The notes beneath the pieces are model-generated. The model had not been told where the DNA came from, did no database searches, and saw only the letters and a list, made by a program, of their open reading frames with translations. Of a stretch of DNA of 64,000 nucleotides, positions 1 to 14,441 are shown one piece after another. Within the stretch, counting starts at the first letter, position 1, and the number at the start of each line of letters is the position of its first letter. The position numbers and the translations under genes were made by a program. Source of the DNA: Onchocerca volvulus (taxonomy: Eukaryota; Nematoda; Chromadorea; Rhabditida; Onchocercidae); assembly GCA_000499405.2 (NCBI GenBank), contig HG738138.1, positions 23,775,097 through 23,839,096 of the forward strand, given 5' to 3'.

Positions 1-3000
1 TATTGCAGAAGAAAACGGAATTCAAACAGTTTGATTCTTTTTAAAACGAAGAAATCTGTATTAATTCATCACTTGCTTTATTTTTAGACTGTTACATTTC
101 ATGATCGTATGAATAAATGTAAATGTTCATTGCTCATTTTCAAGCAATTTTTGAAGTTCTTCACGGATTGATTTGAAAATTTGACACAATGTTGCATTCG
201 AACAGGCCGTGTTTTTACATAGATAAGGCGCGTGTTTTAAAAACTTTCGGAAATTTAAGATTTTGAACAAACGAACATTTACATTTTTATTTATATAGAA
301 CAGTTGGACGTCAGCTTCATGTGGCCGGGTTCAGCTAGTTGTAAATAAACGTAATCGAAATTGAGGAACAAGCAAAGTTGAGTGTTGTTGTTTCTCATTT
401 TTTTACTTGAATTTCCTCCATCTTCATTGTTCTTTAATTATGATAGTTCATTGATTTCCAAAAAATCGAAAAGTTCGGATAATTATGAAGAAAAAGAAGC
501 GAATCTTCAAAAGAATCCAATTAATTCATTGTTTTCATTACTGAGAAAAAACCATTTCAATAAGAAGTTTCTGTTTTTTTCTTTCGATGAAATTTGCTTA
601 TTAAATTGCAAAACTATTCAACAATAAGCAATTCCTTCAAATTTTAATTTTCCTTATCAAAAAGTTCTCTAAATCTGAAAAAATTTAGATTATATCAAAC
701 CAATACAAGCATCTCAGAATTCCATTTCTAATAAGGTGAAAAAATATAGAAAAGAAATGATAATATTTTTGGTAGATTTTCAGTTCAAAAAAAAATATAT
801 ATATAATATATATGAAAAAAATTAAAAATTAAGAGTCTTCAATTTTTGTCGTTGAGGATTTATTGCAATATCTTGAAATGTAACATGACATTTGTATCTA
901 ATTGATTTGAATATTCTGAAACTTCTTTCGACTTTTGTCGACAAAAACTGGCATCAATATGCTTATTCAGCATGCAACATTTAACAAAATGATTAAGCAT
1001 CCAGACTTTTAAAATATTAAGAAATGCGGAGAAAGCTGATGGTTAGAATGGCAGTTCTGATTCTGAAGACATTTTTAAACAAAAATGTCAATTTCCTAAA
1101 AGATCCTAAAAATTCATCAACTAAACGCAATGTCAGTTTTATAAAAAGAAAAGATTGATAAAAAATTTCTCATTCTTGTGAGTGCTTTTTGAATGACATA
1201 TCAATTTCTTAAACTTATCTCATCTCTTATGAGAGAAGTTATCTGCGATTTCTGGGAATTGATAGAATTTGATGAAGACAAGCGTTAGAAAATGTCGCTT
1301 GTCGAAGACCGATCAGAACAAAGGATTGAATGAATGAAAACATTCCCTTCAGATAAAAATCCTTTTTATAGCGAAATTGTTTATTAATTGTTAATCCTAG
1401 TACCATTTACAACATATTCTTATAACGCAAAGAGTAATAATTTACATGTTAGCATGTCGCAAATCCAGTTGTTTACTTCATGTCATCATAGCACAACATA
1501 ATTTACATTGTATTAAGTAATAGCCAAAAAGTTTGCATTTACAAAAAATATTTCTAGAAAACAAAAATTTTCGATTAATTTATCATATTTATATTCCAAA
1601 AAATAATTCAATTTCTCCAACAGCAATTACTTCAGAAGTTTTTCGAAATAACGCAAAACTTGCAAGTTGAATGTTAAAATGAAACAAAAAAATTTCACGT
1701 ATCTAAAAGAATACATCACTCCGAACGTCGAATCTCATTAGTTATTCGAATGTTCTGATGAGTAAAATTCTTACAAATTAAACTTATTATACGAATTTTT
1801 GAATTGAACTGATCAATTTAAAATAATTACTGACAATATAAATTCATTGATGAATTGCACATAAATTTTTAAATTATAGCTTGAAATGGGCAGTTACTCA
1901 TTATTTTCTATATTAAATCATTCGACAAACCGATCTGTTATTTGATTTCATATAGTCGAAAAAGCTATTGTTACTATGAAAAATTAACTAATGAGAGAAG
2001 CAATAAGTTATGCTTGGTTGACAATAAAAAGAATTTTCCGGAAAATTTCTAAAACTCTTATTTTAATGATGTAGAAGGATTCATCATTGAATTTCATGTC
2101 TATAAATTTAAAAATTATCATAAATATAGTTATAAATAAGCTTTGTTCAAACTTTATGCTTTGCTGACTTTATTAAATAAATTTATTTTTTATATGATTA
2201 TTAAGTTGATCGAATACCAATGCAGCGAGCTTTAACTTTGAATACTTTAAATATAGCAATTTATGGCAATATAAAATAAGTAATCTAAAGCAATAACAGT
2301 TTATCTTTTCTCAAATATTTTATGAAATAATTTTTGAGATTTATTGAATTAATCGAACTAGAGATTTTCAATTTTTTGACTCGAATTTGAATTTCGATTA
2401 TTTTCTTTCATTGTTTTAGATATGTCTTCAATTTTCTCCAGTCTTAGGCGAACACAAATAAAGCGCATTCTTCTTATTTCCCTTGAATCTTTGGATGAAT
2501 TTTCTTTTTCTTGCGACTTTTTTTTTTTTTTGTTTGCGAATAAAAGACTTTGCATGAATGCGTAAATATATGAATGTAAATTCATTTTTTTTTTTTTATT
2601 ATTTACACTTTTTTATGAAATAAGATGGGTTATTTTTGTACTTTTTTCCTGCGACATCGAATAAAATTCATGTCTTTTTTTAGTAATTAAGAATAGAAGA
2701 GCTTAATGATACGTTTTCTTCTGAAGTCCCCCATTTTTTACTTTTTTCTGCACTTGGAAATAAAATTAGAATCCATCAATTTTTAGGATTGCAAGAAGAC
2801 TGAAAAGTATTGAGATTATATTATAGAGAAAAAAAGCAATTCGTTTTTTTCTTTTTTTTTTTTACGAATTATAGGATAAAATATTATCATTATCATATTT
2901 TTTATTGTTATCATCATATCATTAGCATCGTTGCACATTTTGCAATCACATCGTAATTTTCATTTTTTTTTCTAAATTTATTAATGCGTTTTTTTTTTTT

Positions 3001-4424
3001 TTTTTTTTGATTACTCATATAATTATTTATGTACTTTTCAAGACTGGATTCTAATCAAAGTACAAATAAATCAATATTAATTATCTTTTGCAGATGTTGC
3101 ATTATTCCAAGTGAATCTGCTGTGAATAATAATGAGCATTTAAAATTCCAAATTTCTCATAAATGACTTTTTTTTCTTTTTTTCCTTGGATAATTTGTTT
3201 ATGTCATAAAATTTAAAAAAAAAAAGGAAAATCATTATTAAGATAAATGCTATTTTGTTGTTGGCTATTTCGTCATTTTAATGATTTATGTTATAAAATA
3301 GTAAATACAGATTGATTTTTAAATCTTTCCGATTTACTTATTCAAATACTTATTTACTTATCAAACATATTTATTTGATATTTTAAATTTGCACATCATC
3401 AGTAGAGAAGAAAAAAAAATAAAGAAAAAATTGAATTAAACTAATATAAGCACTCAAATATTTTTTCTACAAATAACTTTTTTTCTCCCTTTCTAACTAA
3501 TCTTTAAAAGGTGCTTATTGCATCATTCAATTACATACTTTCATTTCCAATTATATCTCTAAATTTTTTCTAAGCCGATTTATTTTAATCAGATATTTTT
3601 CATATAAATTTAAATTAATTAAAAACTAAATTAAATTAAAAATGAAATAAATTGAAGGCCAAGTAGCATCAACCAATGGATGAACGGAAGAGAAAAGAAC
3701 GAACACAAGGAATTGATCGTTTTTGCAAGCAAATTCTAATTTTCAAAATGCCAAAATTCACCAAAATTCGTCATTTTTAAATGAAACTTGTTTTGATCTC
3801 TTTTATTTGAAGATGTATATGTTCCCTTATTTAATCTTCTAAATAAGAACGACATTTCGAGAAGGAAGAAAAAAATTGTCAACTTCTATTTGATTCTAAA
3901 AAGTAGTTGCAATTTGAGAAAGAAAAGAAAAAGAAAAGTCTGTGATTTTCAATTTTAAAATAAAATTAAGTCTTCTAAAGAAGTCCAAAATAGACATCTT
4001 CATTATTAAACAATCTTTAAGTATGATGAATCCGATATGTTATAGTAATATTTCATTGTTGTTTGAAATTTCGATTTCAAATAACGAAATTTATTTGTAC
4101 TGAAAATGACGAATGAAGCATTTCAAAAAAATCAACTTAAAAATCAATATGTTATAAAAATAAAACTGTTTGAATATTAATTATGTAAATTAATGGCAAT
4201 CGAAATAATTCGCAAATATTTCATGCTTTGGAAAAATGAAACGATGGAATTATCATTATTAATTGTCAGTTCATGCATGATAAAACTGATAATTCATGAT
4301 ATTAAACACTGTTTTTTTTCCTTTTAAATAATTTTTCCTTAAAAGCAACAATAATCCTTTTAGCTATAAAAGAGCTATCGAAATGATTTAAATCTTAAAT
4401 TATTTTTGAACAAAATGTTACCTA

Positions 4425-4700
4425 TAGTTAATTTTAACTTTTAAAGTTTCACAAAAAAAAAGGAGTTATTTCCAATTTACAGCAGATTTTAATTTTAGCT
4501 TTTAAAGATTTTACAAAGAAAAAAAAAAGGTTAATTTTAATTTGAAGCAAACTTTGATTCCAATTTCTGAAGATTTTACGAAAAAAAAAGTTAATTTTTA
4601 ATTGAAACAATTAATTTTAACCTTTGTTTCAACCTTTAAATATTTCCCAAAAAAAGAAGTTAATTTTAACTTTCAAGAGATTTTAATTCAACATTTAAAA
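4425..4700. repeat. Degenerate tandem repeat, about 60-65 bp unit
   Basis: A block of the form GTTAATTTTAACTTTTAAAG, then a pyrimidine stretch and poly-A, recurs about four to five times with substitutions and small indels. It looks like an old, decayed minisatellite. No coding potential. Confidence 0.55.
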
Positions 4701-4819
4701 ATTGCTAAAATCTCTTACAGCAAAATGTTTTGTTGAAAAATAATTGGATATACTGAGGCAAGCGAAATCATTAAGATAAAATCTTACATTTCTAAGTTTA
4801 TGAAACTTTTTTTTTTTTG

Positions 4820-4882
4820 AATCAAATGATCAATGATTGGAATCAAATGATCAGTGATCAGAATCAAATGATCAGTGCATGC
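4820..4882. repeat. 21-bp tandem repeat, three copies
   Basis: Units start at 4820, 4841 and 4862 and share the core AATCAAATGATCARTG. The third copy runs on into the palindromic TGCATGCA. Confidence 0.8.
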
Positions 4883-7800
4883 ATTCATCAGATAGCAAAT
4901 TTGGAATCTCATGCTCTTCATCAATAATCAATTTTTGTTTAATTAGTAGTTGAAAATATTCTCAAATGTGATTTTGTGACTTTTCACAAAATCAAATTGA
5001 AATGAATTTTTAAGAGAGAGAGAAAAAAAAAAGAAAAAAAAAGGGAGAAGACCGCCCATATATTATGCAATTCGAAGTGCTTGCCAAAGGCTTTCTTCCT
5101 GATAATTTCACTATCGTAGCTTTGCAGTGCCATTTTTTTCTATTTCTTTTTTTTTTCTTTTCAAGAGTTTTTCAAAAATTCATTATAAAGACTAATTTGA
5201 TTCTTCTAATCAATTCTATCCAGCCATTTTCTAATAAATCATTAGAAGATAACAGAAATAATTCCAATCATCACTTTTTTGACAAATATTATTCTTTAAC
5301 ATAGATTGTCAAATGAAATTTTGCTTCTATAATTAATTTTATTGATATCAATATATTCATTATCATCATCTTCGTTTGCTTTTAAAATACGAGATTGCAA
5401 AGGTTAGATGAAGTAGTGGACGTAGTATTATTTGTGATTGTTTTAAAAAATATCCGTCAATGTTTGAGAAAATTTTCGTAATATTTCATATTAACAAACT
5501 TATGCAAATCTTCTCAAAAAGTTTTGCACTCATTGATCTTTGTCAACTTTTGTCAGCTAATTTTTATAAATTAATATATTTGTATTGTATTTGGCTATGA
5601 ATTCTGATTATGTAGAATAATAGCAAGTTTATAATTATTATCAATGTACGAAAATTTTCATACTTTCTGGGGAAAATAATTTTTTTAAATCTTCGATAAA
5701 TGAAATTATTCCATTAGGTAAGAAAACAGGTTAAAAATCCTTAGTTGTATTATAAAAATTTATTAATAATAAAACTTTAAAAAAGCAATCAAGCGGAATA
5801 TGAAAAAAAAAAGGGAAGGAAATCAGTAAAGCAAAAACAAGAGTAAAATTAAATTACACTACAGTTACCTTTTCTGAGCTATTTTGCTGTTTAAGTTTAA
5901 ACCTAAAAAGCTTTAATTTTCGAACTAATTTCGATATTCTATGCGAAAATTCAATTAAACTAATTTATTGTCCATTTTAGGTTTTTTTTTTTTTTTTTTT
6001 GTTTTTGGCATAATACTTCAATCCAAAAAATATTCGAAATTATCAATTGTCGATAAGAAATTGCCGACTTTTGGAAGCTCAATTCCTACTTGAAATTAAA
6101 ATTATTAAAATTAGTATAATTTATAAATACTAAACTTGCATATTTGGAAATTTTGTATATGTAATTCGCGATAATACATGTTGCAATGTATTCTTCATGT
6201 AGAAAGATGTTCATGCAAGTTAATGAGAAGTTTATAATGAGCAATTTTCGATTTTTGATTAAATTTCGAACAATTTTTTAATTTTAATTTAGAACAATTT
6301 AATATGTATAAAATGAAATTAAACATATATTTCATGGCGGAAATAATATTTGTACTATTAAAACAAAAAATAGATTCTTTGTTTAGTTGAATCAATCTTC
6401 ATGGTTTTTAAAAATGAATCGTAAATTCGAAATTATGCATACAATAACTTGAATTATTATAGTAGCATATATAATATTACGATAATATTACATTTACAAT
6501 AATTTAAAGTATTTTTTGATTTACGTTTTAATTATTATAAACATACATTTTAATTAATTAAGTAAAAAATTAACACATTTTGTCAATAAAAAATAGGTTT
6601 ACTTATTTTTTTAGAAAATTCTTATAACAATATTTGATGAATCCCTTGAAAATAATTCCTTCTTCTCATTGCTTCCTTAGATCATTACTTTTCCCATTCT
6701 TAAAACTTTTGCCTTTTTTTTTTTTTTTTTTTTTTTTTTGTAAAACTTTCTAAAAGACAGATTCAGAAGCACTTTCTTAACTTAATGCGATTATTGACAT
6801 TGAAAGGTTTCTTGGTCACAGTTTCTTCCCAAGCTATTTTGAATTCAAATTGAAGAAAAAAAAAAAAAAATCATTTCTTGTTCACATTAATTATATTTTT
6901 CGGATTTTTTCGAATAACTTTTTTTTACAATCAATTAAATCAAATTACCAGAATAAACTTTTAGTTAAAATCAATTTTTTATTTTATTTCAATAGTTTAA
7001 AATGAATGCAAAATGATTTAGTAAACAATAAATCATTAATAAAAAAAAAAACAAAGATATAGCAAAAATTGGACATTAAAATGAAATATAACACAGTCAT
7101 ATTTGTCTAAAAATTCATTTCAAATAAGCGACAATAAAAGTTCAATTTAATAATATGCGACATTACAAGTTAAAGTAAAATTTATGGACAAAAATATTTT
7201 GATGGAATATATTATTTATGACATTCATTAAAAGATATTTTATGTCAATTTCATGGTTGCATGTCTGATTCATGCATTAACGAATTCGCAAAAGAAAGCG
7301 ATATGACTAATATATTTTAGTCTGAATATTAATTTCCACTGATTAATTAACGCTTATTTGATATCATCACTATGTGAATTTCTTCAATTTAATTCAAATT
7401 TGAAAATAAAAAAAAAAAGGAAAAAAACCAAAGATCATTGGTTTTAATTGTCCAAAGTCTTTACTATATCTTCGTTTGTTTAAAGCTAAGAAGATGTTTA
7501 TTCCTTTAGAAGGAAAACAATTTCAGTTTCATTTGTTGGTTAAATGATATTGAAAAATAGATTAAACGACAAGTAAATCAATTTTCAGACAAATTTTGTA
7601 ATTAAATGGGAAATATTATCCTAAATATCGATGCTCTTCAAAATTTCCAGCTTTCATATTGTGAAAAAATTGCTGCAATATTCTTCTATTATCGGATAAT
7701 GTGCAATAATTTAGAGTAAAACTATCGATTACTTTTAATATGGATCGATTTTCAAGATTTTTATACACTTCATCTCAAAATCGATCCTAAATTGTGATAG

Positions 7801-9479
7801 TATTATATCTACTAAAAGATTGCTTCTGATACTGTATCTTATCATTTCAAACAGATCATCATATATACAACAATTCCACTTAATCATTATCTGAAATGAA
7901 AAACTAAATTGCCATTAAAATATATAATCTAACAGGAATATTATAATTTTCGCTTTGTTTCGTTCAATTTCTATTCATTTCCTGCATTATGTAAAAGATA
8001 ATTTATTCAAAAAACATAACATACAAAACTATGACATTCTAATAATTTTAATTTTATTGAATTTTAAAAAATAAAAAATGAATAAAAATTTCAAACAATC
8101 AGATAAGATTTTTGCAGAATTTTTTTTTTTTTTTTTTTTTTTGGTAATGGAATTTATGAAAGTGCTTTATTATTCTTCATATATGTTTTTGCTTTTTCTT
8201 AGTTAAGAATTTTTAACAAAAATTAGGTGATTAACAGGGCATTTCTGTCTTCCACTCAATACAATGGATTTTATCATATTTTCTGGATGATTTACTTCCA
8301 TTTTCTTGTAGTTCAATTCTCGAACTAATACTTTCATTTTACATTAATATAATGGAAAAGTAGACGAAAATTTGTTTTTATTTTTTGTTTTTTGTTTTTT
8401 TTTTTGTTCTTCTGCCCTCGATTCTTCATTAAGGTTTTCATTTTCTTTCTTCGTTGAGTTCAATTCTTTTTTTTTTTTCATTCGCTTGTTGCAGAAGTAG
8501 AAATTTCTTTTTTTTTTTTTTTCAATTTTCTTCTAGCAATTCACTTATTTTTTATTTTTTAAAATAAATGCCTAAAATTTAATGCATATATATATATATT
8601 TTTTTTAGTTCTTGTCTTTTATAGAAAGAACAAAAATCACAATTGAAATACTTCAAATCAATATCATACTCTAGGAGAAGAAAATGAACTTAAAAAAAAT
8701 AAATAAAAAAATAAAAACAAAAAAAGAAATAAAAATTAATATAATTTTTTTTAATTGCATTTCTCAAAGTAACTGCCAATTATTTCGATTCGGTTACTTA
8801 CTTTAAACAATGCTTAGAATTACAAAAATGTCAAATTATCTAATGAAAATGGGAAAAATATGATCAAAAAACTGTCAGTACAAAAGTTTTTTTTTTTTTT
8901 TGACAAAAATATTTAATTAGCTATTTTATTGAAATTTTAAAAAAATTCAAAATTAATTTAGATCTATCTAAGTATATTCTTCCATCGCTCAATTGCCTTC
9001 TTTCACATCAAAATTAGTTTTTCCTCAAGATTTTTCTTCTTAACCTGCATTTTAGATTATTGATGAATATGAAATCTTTTCCAAGTTGAAAATTGAAAAC
9101 TAAAATTTGACAAATACGTGTAGTTTAAGTTTAATTATGATTAAAATTATTTTAACCAAGAAATGATAAGAATATAAAAGAAATAACTATGGCAATGTAT
9201 AAATAAATAGAGAATGCAAATTAGCACTGAACTTTGTTATATTCCATGAATGTAACTGATAATTAGAATGATAAGCAAGCTATAATCAACTGCCTTAATA
9301 AACCGCAATTATCAATATGTAATTATCGAATGTTGGAAAAAAGTAATAAGATCGAGCAAATATAACAGAATTATTAAATTGCATGAATAGATGGAGAAAA
9401 AAAAAAAGATAGAAATATCAGAAATTTCAGATTATGTTTCTTTTTGAATATAAAACATAGCTAAAAAATATCAAACATA

Positions 9480-10110
9480 TCAAATTTTTGAATTTTAATT
9501 TCGAATTAGAAAATTAATTCGGAACAATTTATTATTATGAACAAAGAAAATGAAGGATTAAATTTGCGAAGAAATAAATTTTTAAAATTTATTTGCGAAA
9601 TGAATATTGAACAACTGCGAACAGGAACAATTTATTATTTTTTTCATTTACGATGCATTCATTGAGAATATCTGAATAAATTGTTGATGTAAAAGTTCAT
9701 GAGATTTCGTGATGAATAATAAATTTATATACAATTGTCAGGCAAAAATAGAATTTCTACTATGAATTATAGTAATATTGCTACTTTTATGACATTATTG
9801 TTATTTTCATTTAGTTTAAATTATTAATTTAAGTTATTTGTATAATTTCAACTTCGATAAATGTCCAGAAGTTTCGGATTTGTAAAATTTCAATTTTGCT
9901 AATTGTCCAGAAGTTTCGGAATTTATTTACAATATAGATACATGATGAATGAGAAAAAGGACAAATTTAATTCTTCTATTCCAATTATTTATGTTTCATT
10001 TTTCCTATTTACATTCACTGAAAATTTCTGATTAAATCAACGAAAGGCCCATGAACTTTCGTGATGAATTGCAAATTTACATACCTTTGTGAGAAGAAAA
10101 TAGAAATTCA
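9480..10110. repeat. Diverged tandem duplication, about 350 bp spacing
   Basis: Several short blocks recur in the same order about 350 bp apart, such as CATGARMTTTCGTGATGAAT near 9697 and 10050, followed in both by AAATTTAYATAC. Within it, TGTCCAGAAGTTTCGGA appears twice (about 9861 and 9903). The copies are strongly diverged, so the edges are approximate. Confidence 0.4.
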
Positions 10111-11772
10111 TCCTTTTCGTGTATTTTAGTATTACTTGCATAATTTTAACTTCAATAATTATTTAATTTCAAATTTCGTACCACTTTGAATAGCCAAAAG
10201 GGTGGAATTTCTTGCATCTTTGATTAAAAAGAGAAGAGGATGAAGAGATGAAAAAGCAATTTTATTGCTCAAATCAGTTGATTTTTAATCAAAATTTCCT
10301 CTCTTTATCAGAATTTTTGCTTTTTTTTTTCTTTGTTTTAAAAAATCATGAAAAGTTATCCACGATGCTCGTAATTTTTCTCTAGAAATCCTGTCAAACA
10401 TAATCTTCTAAATTATTTCCGTTTCACATTATTGCTCATCATTCATCGGAAATGATTGTGCATATGTGTATCATTTCTCAAATTTTTCACCAACCTTAGT
10501 TATTTCGATATTTTATTTTAAAAAATAGAGCTTAATAAAAATGTTTAAATTGTAAACAATTAAATTCAATACAGTTCAGTAGATGTTTTAATAGAAGAGA
10601 CAAATAGTTAACAAAAAATTGACTAAATTTATGCCGTAAATCAAATCGACATTTGATTATTCGTTAAAAAAAAAATATATAACTTGTAGAAAGAATCATA
10701 GTCTAAACTGTTACAAAACTTCAACATCAATTAAATTTTTATGAATTTCAAAATGATTAAAATAATACATAAATTCAATTTCATACATTTACTCAAAATA
10801 CTTTTGATAAAATTGATAATCAATCAGTACCAATTAATTTATCATCTCATTTAGCCTATAAATCCACATATTACTATGATAATCATAATTTATATCATCA
10901 TGATAACTATCATTTTATTTATTTCAAATATGTACAGAATATGAAGTACAGCACACATGAGTATAAAAACAAATTCAGGACATCAATCTCTTAATAAGTG
11001 ATCAAATTTAATTTTCATTGCAAATCTTACTAATGAATAAATTTATTTAAAATAAATTGTTATTTTGGTTGAAATGGTAACTCTCATCAATAAATTATCT
11101 GTTCGGTATGACTTTCAACGAGATTTTCGTGAACTAAATCTGAATCTTTTTACATATGCAATATTTTATTTTAGAAAAAAAAAAAAGGAGCAACATTTAG
11201 GAATATATTTCATTTGTTGAAGTTCAAAAAAAGAAAAAAAATTGAAATTCATAAAATATTCTTAGAAATTCTATTAATCTTGGACAAAATTATTTCCGAA
11301 ATGCAAAAACTCTTGAATCATCTAGTAATATTTTATTTTCCATTTCTTTTTTTTTTTGTTTTTCTCAATTTTTCTTGGTACATTTCCAGATATTATATAT
11401 ATAGCGTGCATTTTGTCTATTCTATCGTGCTGAACATGACATTAAAAAAAAAAAAAAACAAAAGTTTTTGCAATATCCGTCAATGTTTCCAACACTATTA
11501 TTTGATGAAATGTGACATTTTTCGCATTTTTGCATATGCTAAATTTCATTCGATGTTTAATAAATTGTAAAATTGCTTATTTTCGTTAATTATTTTTTTT
11601 TTTTGATTTAGATTATAACGTTTCTATTATTATCCAAATTTTTGAATATTTTTTAAAATGTTTTTAGGAGTTACTTGCGATTGTCTTATTTCACAAATTT
11701 CATCTTTAAAGATGAATTGCAAAAATTTCGATGCTGAATTTCAAATTGAAAATAGGATTTTTTAGCAAAACG

Positions 11773-14322
11773 ATGGAATTAACCAATGTTAGTGTAATTA
11801 GGAATGATACAAGCGCTCAATCAATTACTAATTTATCAGCAGCTCCTGATATGATGAAAGAAGTACCAACACTTGAACCAAATTGCTATATCATTGATAC
11901 GGATCATTTGGTTGAACGTTTATGGCTCGTAACAATTCTTGGCTCAACTGTTAGCACTATCAGTATTGTTGAAAATGCTTTCTTATTTTTGCTTTTTATC
12001 ACCAGTAAACAACATCATCGTAGTCATTCGCTATATCTATTGCTTCTGGCACTTACTGATCTATTCATTAGTTTAACTTATATATTAATAATGTCTGTAA
12101 AAGTACTCTATGAATACAATGAATGGATTTTTATGAAAAAAATTTGGTATGTTTTCACCATCTGAAATAATTTTTGTTTCAAAAGCTAAAAGCAAAATTT
12201 TTAATACGAAAAAAAAAAAAAAAAAAAAGAGAGGAAAGATGTCATTTTCGAATCATTTTGCAACAAAAATGACATCTATTTTTTTATACCAAGAGAAGTG
12301 TTAATTAAATAATTTAAAAAAACACTTTTTTTTTTCAGGATGACTTATGTAGTACCAATGATGACAATGTCGCATGTTGCCATAACAGCATCATCATTTC
12401 TTATCGTTTTCGCTACCGTAGAAAGATTCTGTATCACTGCTTCAAATCATTATGTCAAATTTTTGCAAAATAATCGCTGCTACATTGCTTTAATAGCCGT
12501 ATTAATTGGTGTATTTACAAAAGGAACACTATTATTTGAGCTCAAGGTCTTTTCATAAAGTTCAATCTTAGTTAAATAACTTTTCGATATTGAAAATTAT
12601 TTTTTATTGCAATTGCAACAGACAATTCCGACGAAGAAATATAGCTCGGAAAAAGGATTATAAATAGGATTCTAATTAAAAATCAGATTTAGAATATTCT
12701 TTTATCTGTTGTGCCATTAAATTATCATAGTTTTATTTCATTCCCTCTTTAATTATTCTCAAGTTAGACTTCTTATCTTTAGCATAGAATGATATTAATT
12801 GAAGTTTCTCATACATTATCCATTTTTAATTCAACTAGGCTTAATTTACAAGCGGGAAATTTACAAATGTTACTTTAATTTAGGCAGGTTAATCTGAAAT
12901 ATATAATAGTACGGCTTATCATTTATCACTTCCATCAAATTTGCAGCCAGTCCATGTTTTGAATTGTATTGGAACATTGAATGAATATCGCCTGGAATTA
13001 ACAGCATTAGTAATTCACAATGAGCATTACAAATTGTTCCGTTTTTGGTTCCGTAATATTGTTACTATTCTATTTCCATTTTTCACGCTAATGTTTTTGA
13101 ATGCTCGAATTGTGAACGAATTGAGGAAAAATTTTCTTGCTGAAAAACTTAATGTCGAATCGGCACGTGCTACAAGTGCCAAAGAACGAAAAGTTTGTCT
13201 AAGTTTCCGGATTCATTTCAAAATCCTAAAAAAAAACCTTAAAGATTTCTGTCATAATATTTGAAAGCAATTTAAATATTCCTACTAATTTTAAAACATT
13301 ACTTCAATATTTGCATCAATTAATTCTATGATTTACATTATTATGTGATTATTTTTACAGTAGAATTTCAATTTTAGCAAAAAATAAAAAATCAAAAATC
13401 AAGACCATGAAAATTATTCGTTATGTTATAGGTCGGATTGAAATGATACAAAACGAATAGATGTTCATTAATTTGATAAAAATGCAATTTAGAGTGATAT
13501 TCTTGATATAACACTCAGAAACTCGAACTTTTTTTTCTATTAATATCGAGAAATTTTTAGGCTCGAATTCGAGCAGCTACACGAACTTTAATGTTTGTTG
13601 CGTGCACTTATCTTTTAGCGAATTTGCTCAACGTAATCATAACTATTTGGGAGCATACCGATGCTAAATCACTTTTCAGCAGGTAAAATCCTCTTTAGAC
13701 GAAAAAAAAAAAAAGAAAAAGGTTTCAAAATTCAGAAAAAAATTTTCGATTAGAAATTCATTCGGATTTCGATTTCATACTTGCTAATTTAAATCTTGAT
13801 TTCTAACTATCCTTAGCTAATTCCATTTAAAATATCAGCTTTTCCAGAGGAAATTTATGAAGTTTATGATGAGGTAGTAATGTGTTCTGCTTGTTTCATT
13901 TTACAATTTTGAGAACAAAATTTTAGATTAATTGCCAAACTCTTTTCTCTTATCTGATTCAAAAGTATCATTATATACTAGAAAATTAATTTTAGGGTCG
14001 TGAAATCTAATTAAATTGAAGAGCTAATTAATGTATAGGAGCCAACCAGACTTATAATACATAAAATAAACTTTTAAACTTTATTCTTTCCAGCTTTTTG
14101 GACTTCTATATCTTCAGTGTTGATGCAGTATCGTTGTTGACAATTGTAGCATGTGCTTTACGATTGCCCATCTATGCAAGTTGTCAACCATCGCTTCGTG
14201 CAGAAATGGTTCATTTTGCGAAAAAAGTTTGTAGAAGACCAAGACATGTGAGTCACGTACTTAATGAAACATCAGTAATTAATTACAATGGTACTGTTAA
14301 TGAAACATTATTCAATGAATAA
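11773..14322 (+). CDS. Rhodopsin-like (class A) peptide GPCR, FMRFamide-receptor-like
   Basis: Five exons are joined in phase: 11773-12146, 12339-12546, 12947-13192, 13561-13682, 14094-14322; product 392 residues. Seven membrane spans are visible at about 51-77, 86-112, 126-152, 171-190, 231-251, 283-306 and 319-344. Family marks are LALTD in span 2 (Asp96), ERF at 153-155 in place of DRY, a Pro in span 5 (238), and LPIY at 341-344 in place of NPxxY. The N-terminus has sequons at Asn5, Asn11 and Asn20. Loop 2 carries Cys201, but I see no partner Cys at the top of span 3. I chose the start at MELTN; an upstream in-frame ATG at 11731 would add 14 residues. Most introns begin GT and end CAG or TAG; the intron after exon 2 starts with a weak GTCTTT. 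The likely role is a plasma-membrane neuropeptide receptor coupling to G proteins. The subfamily (FMRFamide-receptor-like) is inferred from LRLPIY and the layout, and the ligand is unknown. Confidence 0.85.
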
Positions 14323-14435
14323 AAAAAACGAGAAATAAGAATGATGCGCTAAATGCAGATGTTCAACGATTAAATTAGCAATAACCTATTAAAAGTCTTA
14401 TGCTATCTAATAATTAATGGAAATTGAAAATTTGA

Positions 14436-14441
14436 AATAAA
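14436..14441 (+). terminator. Poly(A) signal of the GPCR gene
   Basis: AATAAA lies about 114 bases after the receptor stop codon and is the first such hexamer downstream. Confidence 0.55.

Larger units (their letters stand above)
1..11772. other. AT-rich non-coding region upstream of the GPCR
   Basis: No gene is recognisable in this stretch. Short open frames occur on both strands but are rich in Phe, Lys and Ile from poly-T and poly-A tracts and show no domain. Long homopolymer runs occur near 2995, 5983, 6716 and 8120, and an AT microsatellite near 8588. A less AT-rich patch at about 300-345 follows a possible acceptor and reads open for about 16 codons to a TAA; it could be the last exon of a gene left of the window, but the support is thin. 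Tandem repeats in this region are listed separately. Confidence 0.6.

Noticed and set aside
382..627. 81-codon frame near the left end
   Set aside because: Composition follows the local AT bias; no motif or splice support.
5065..5304. 79-codon frame starting MQFEVLAKGF
   Set aside because: First 20 codons look protein-like but the rest is a poly-T translation; no recognisable family.
11214..11570. 118-codon frame upstream of the GPCR
   Set aside because: Lys- and Phe-rich from A and T tracts, no domain, no splice link to the receptor exons in phase that improves the model.
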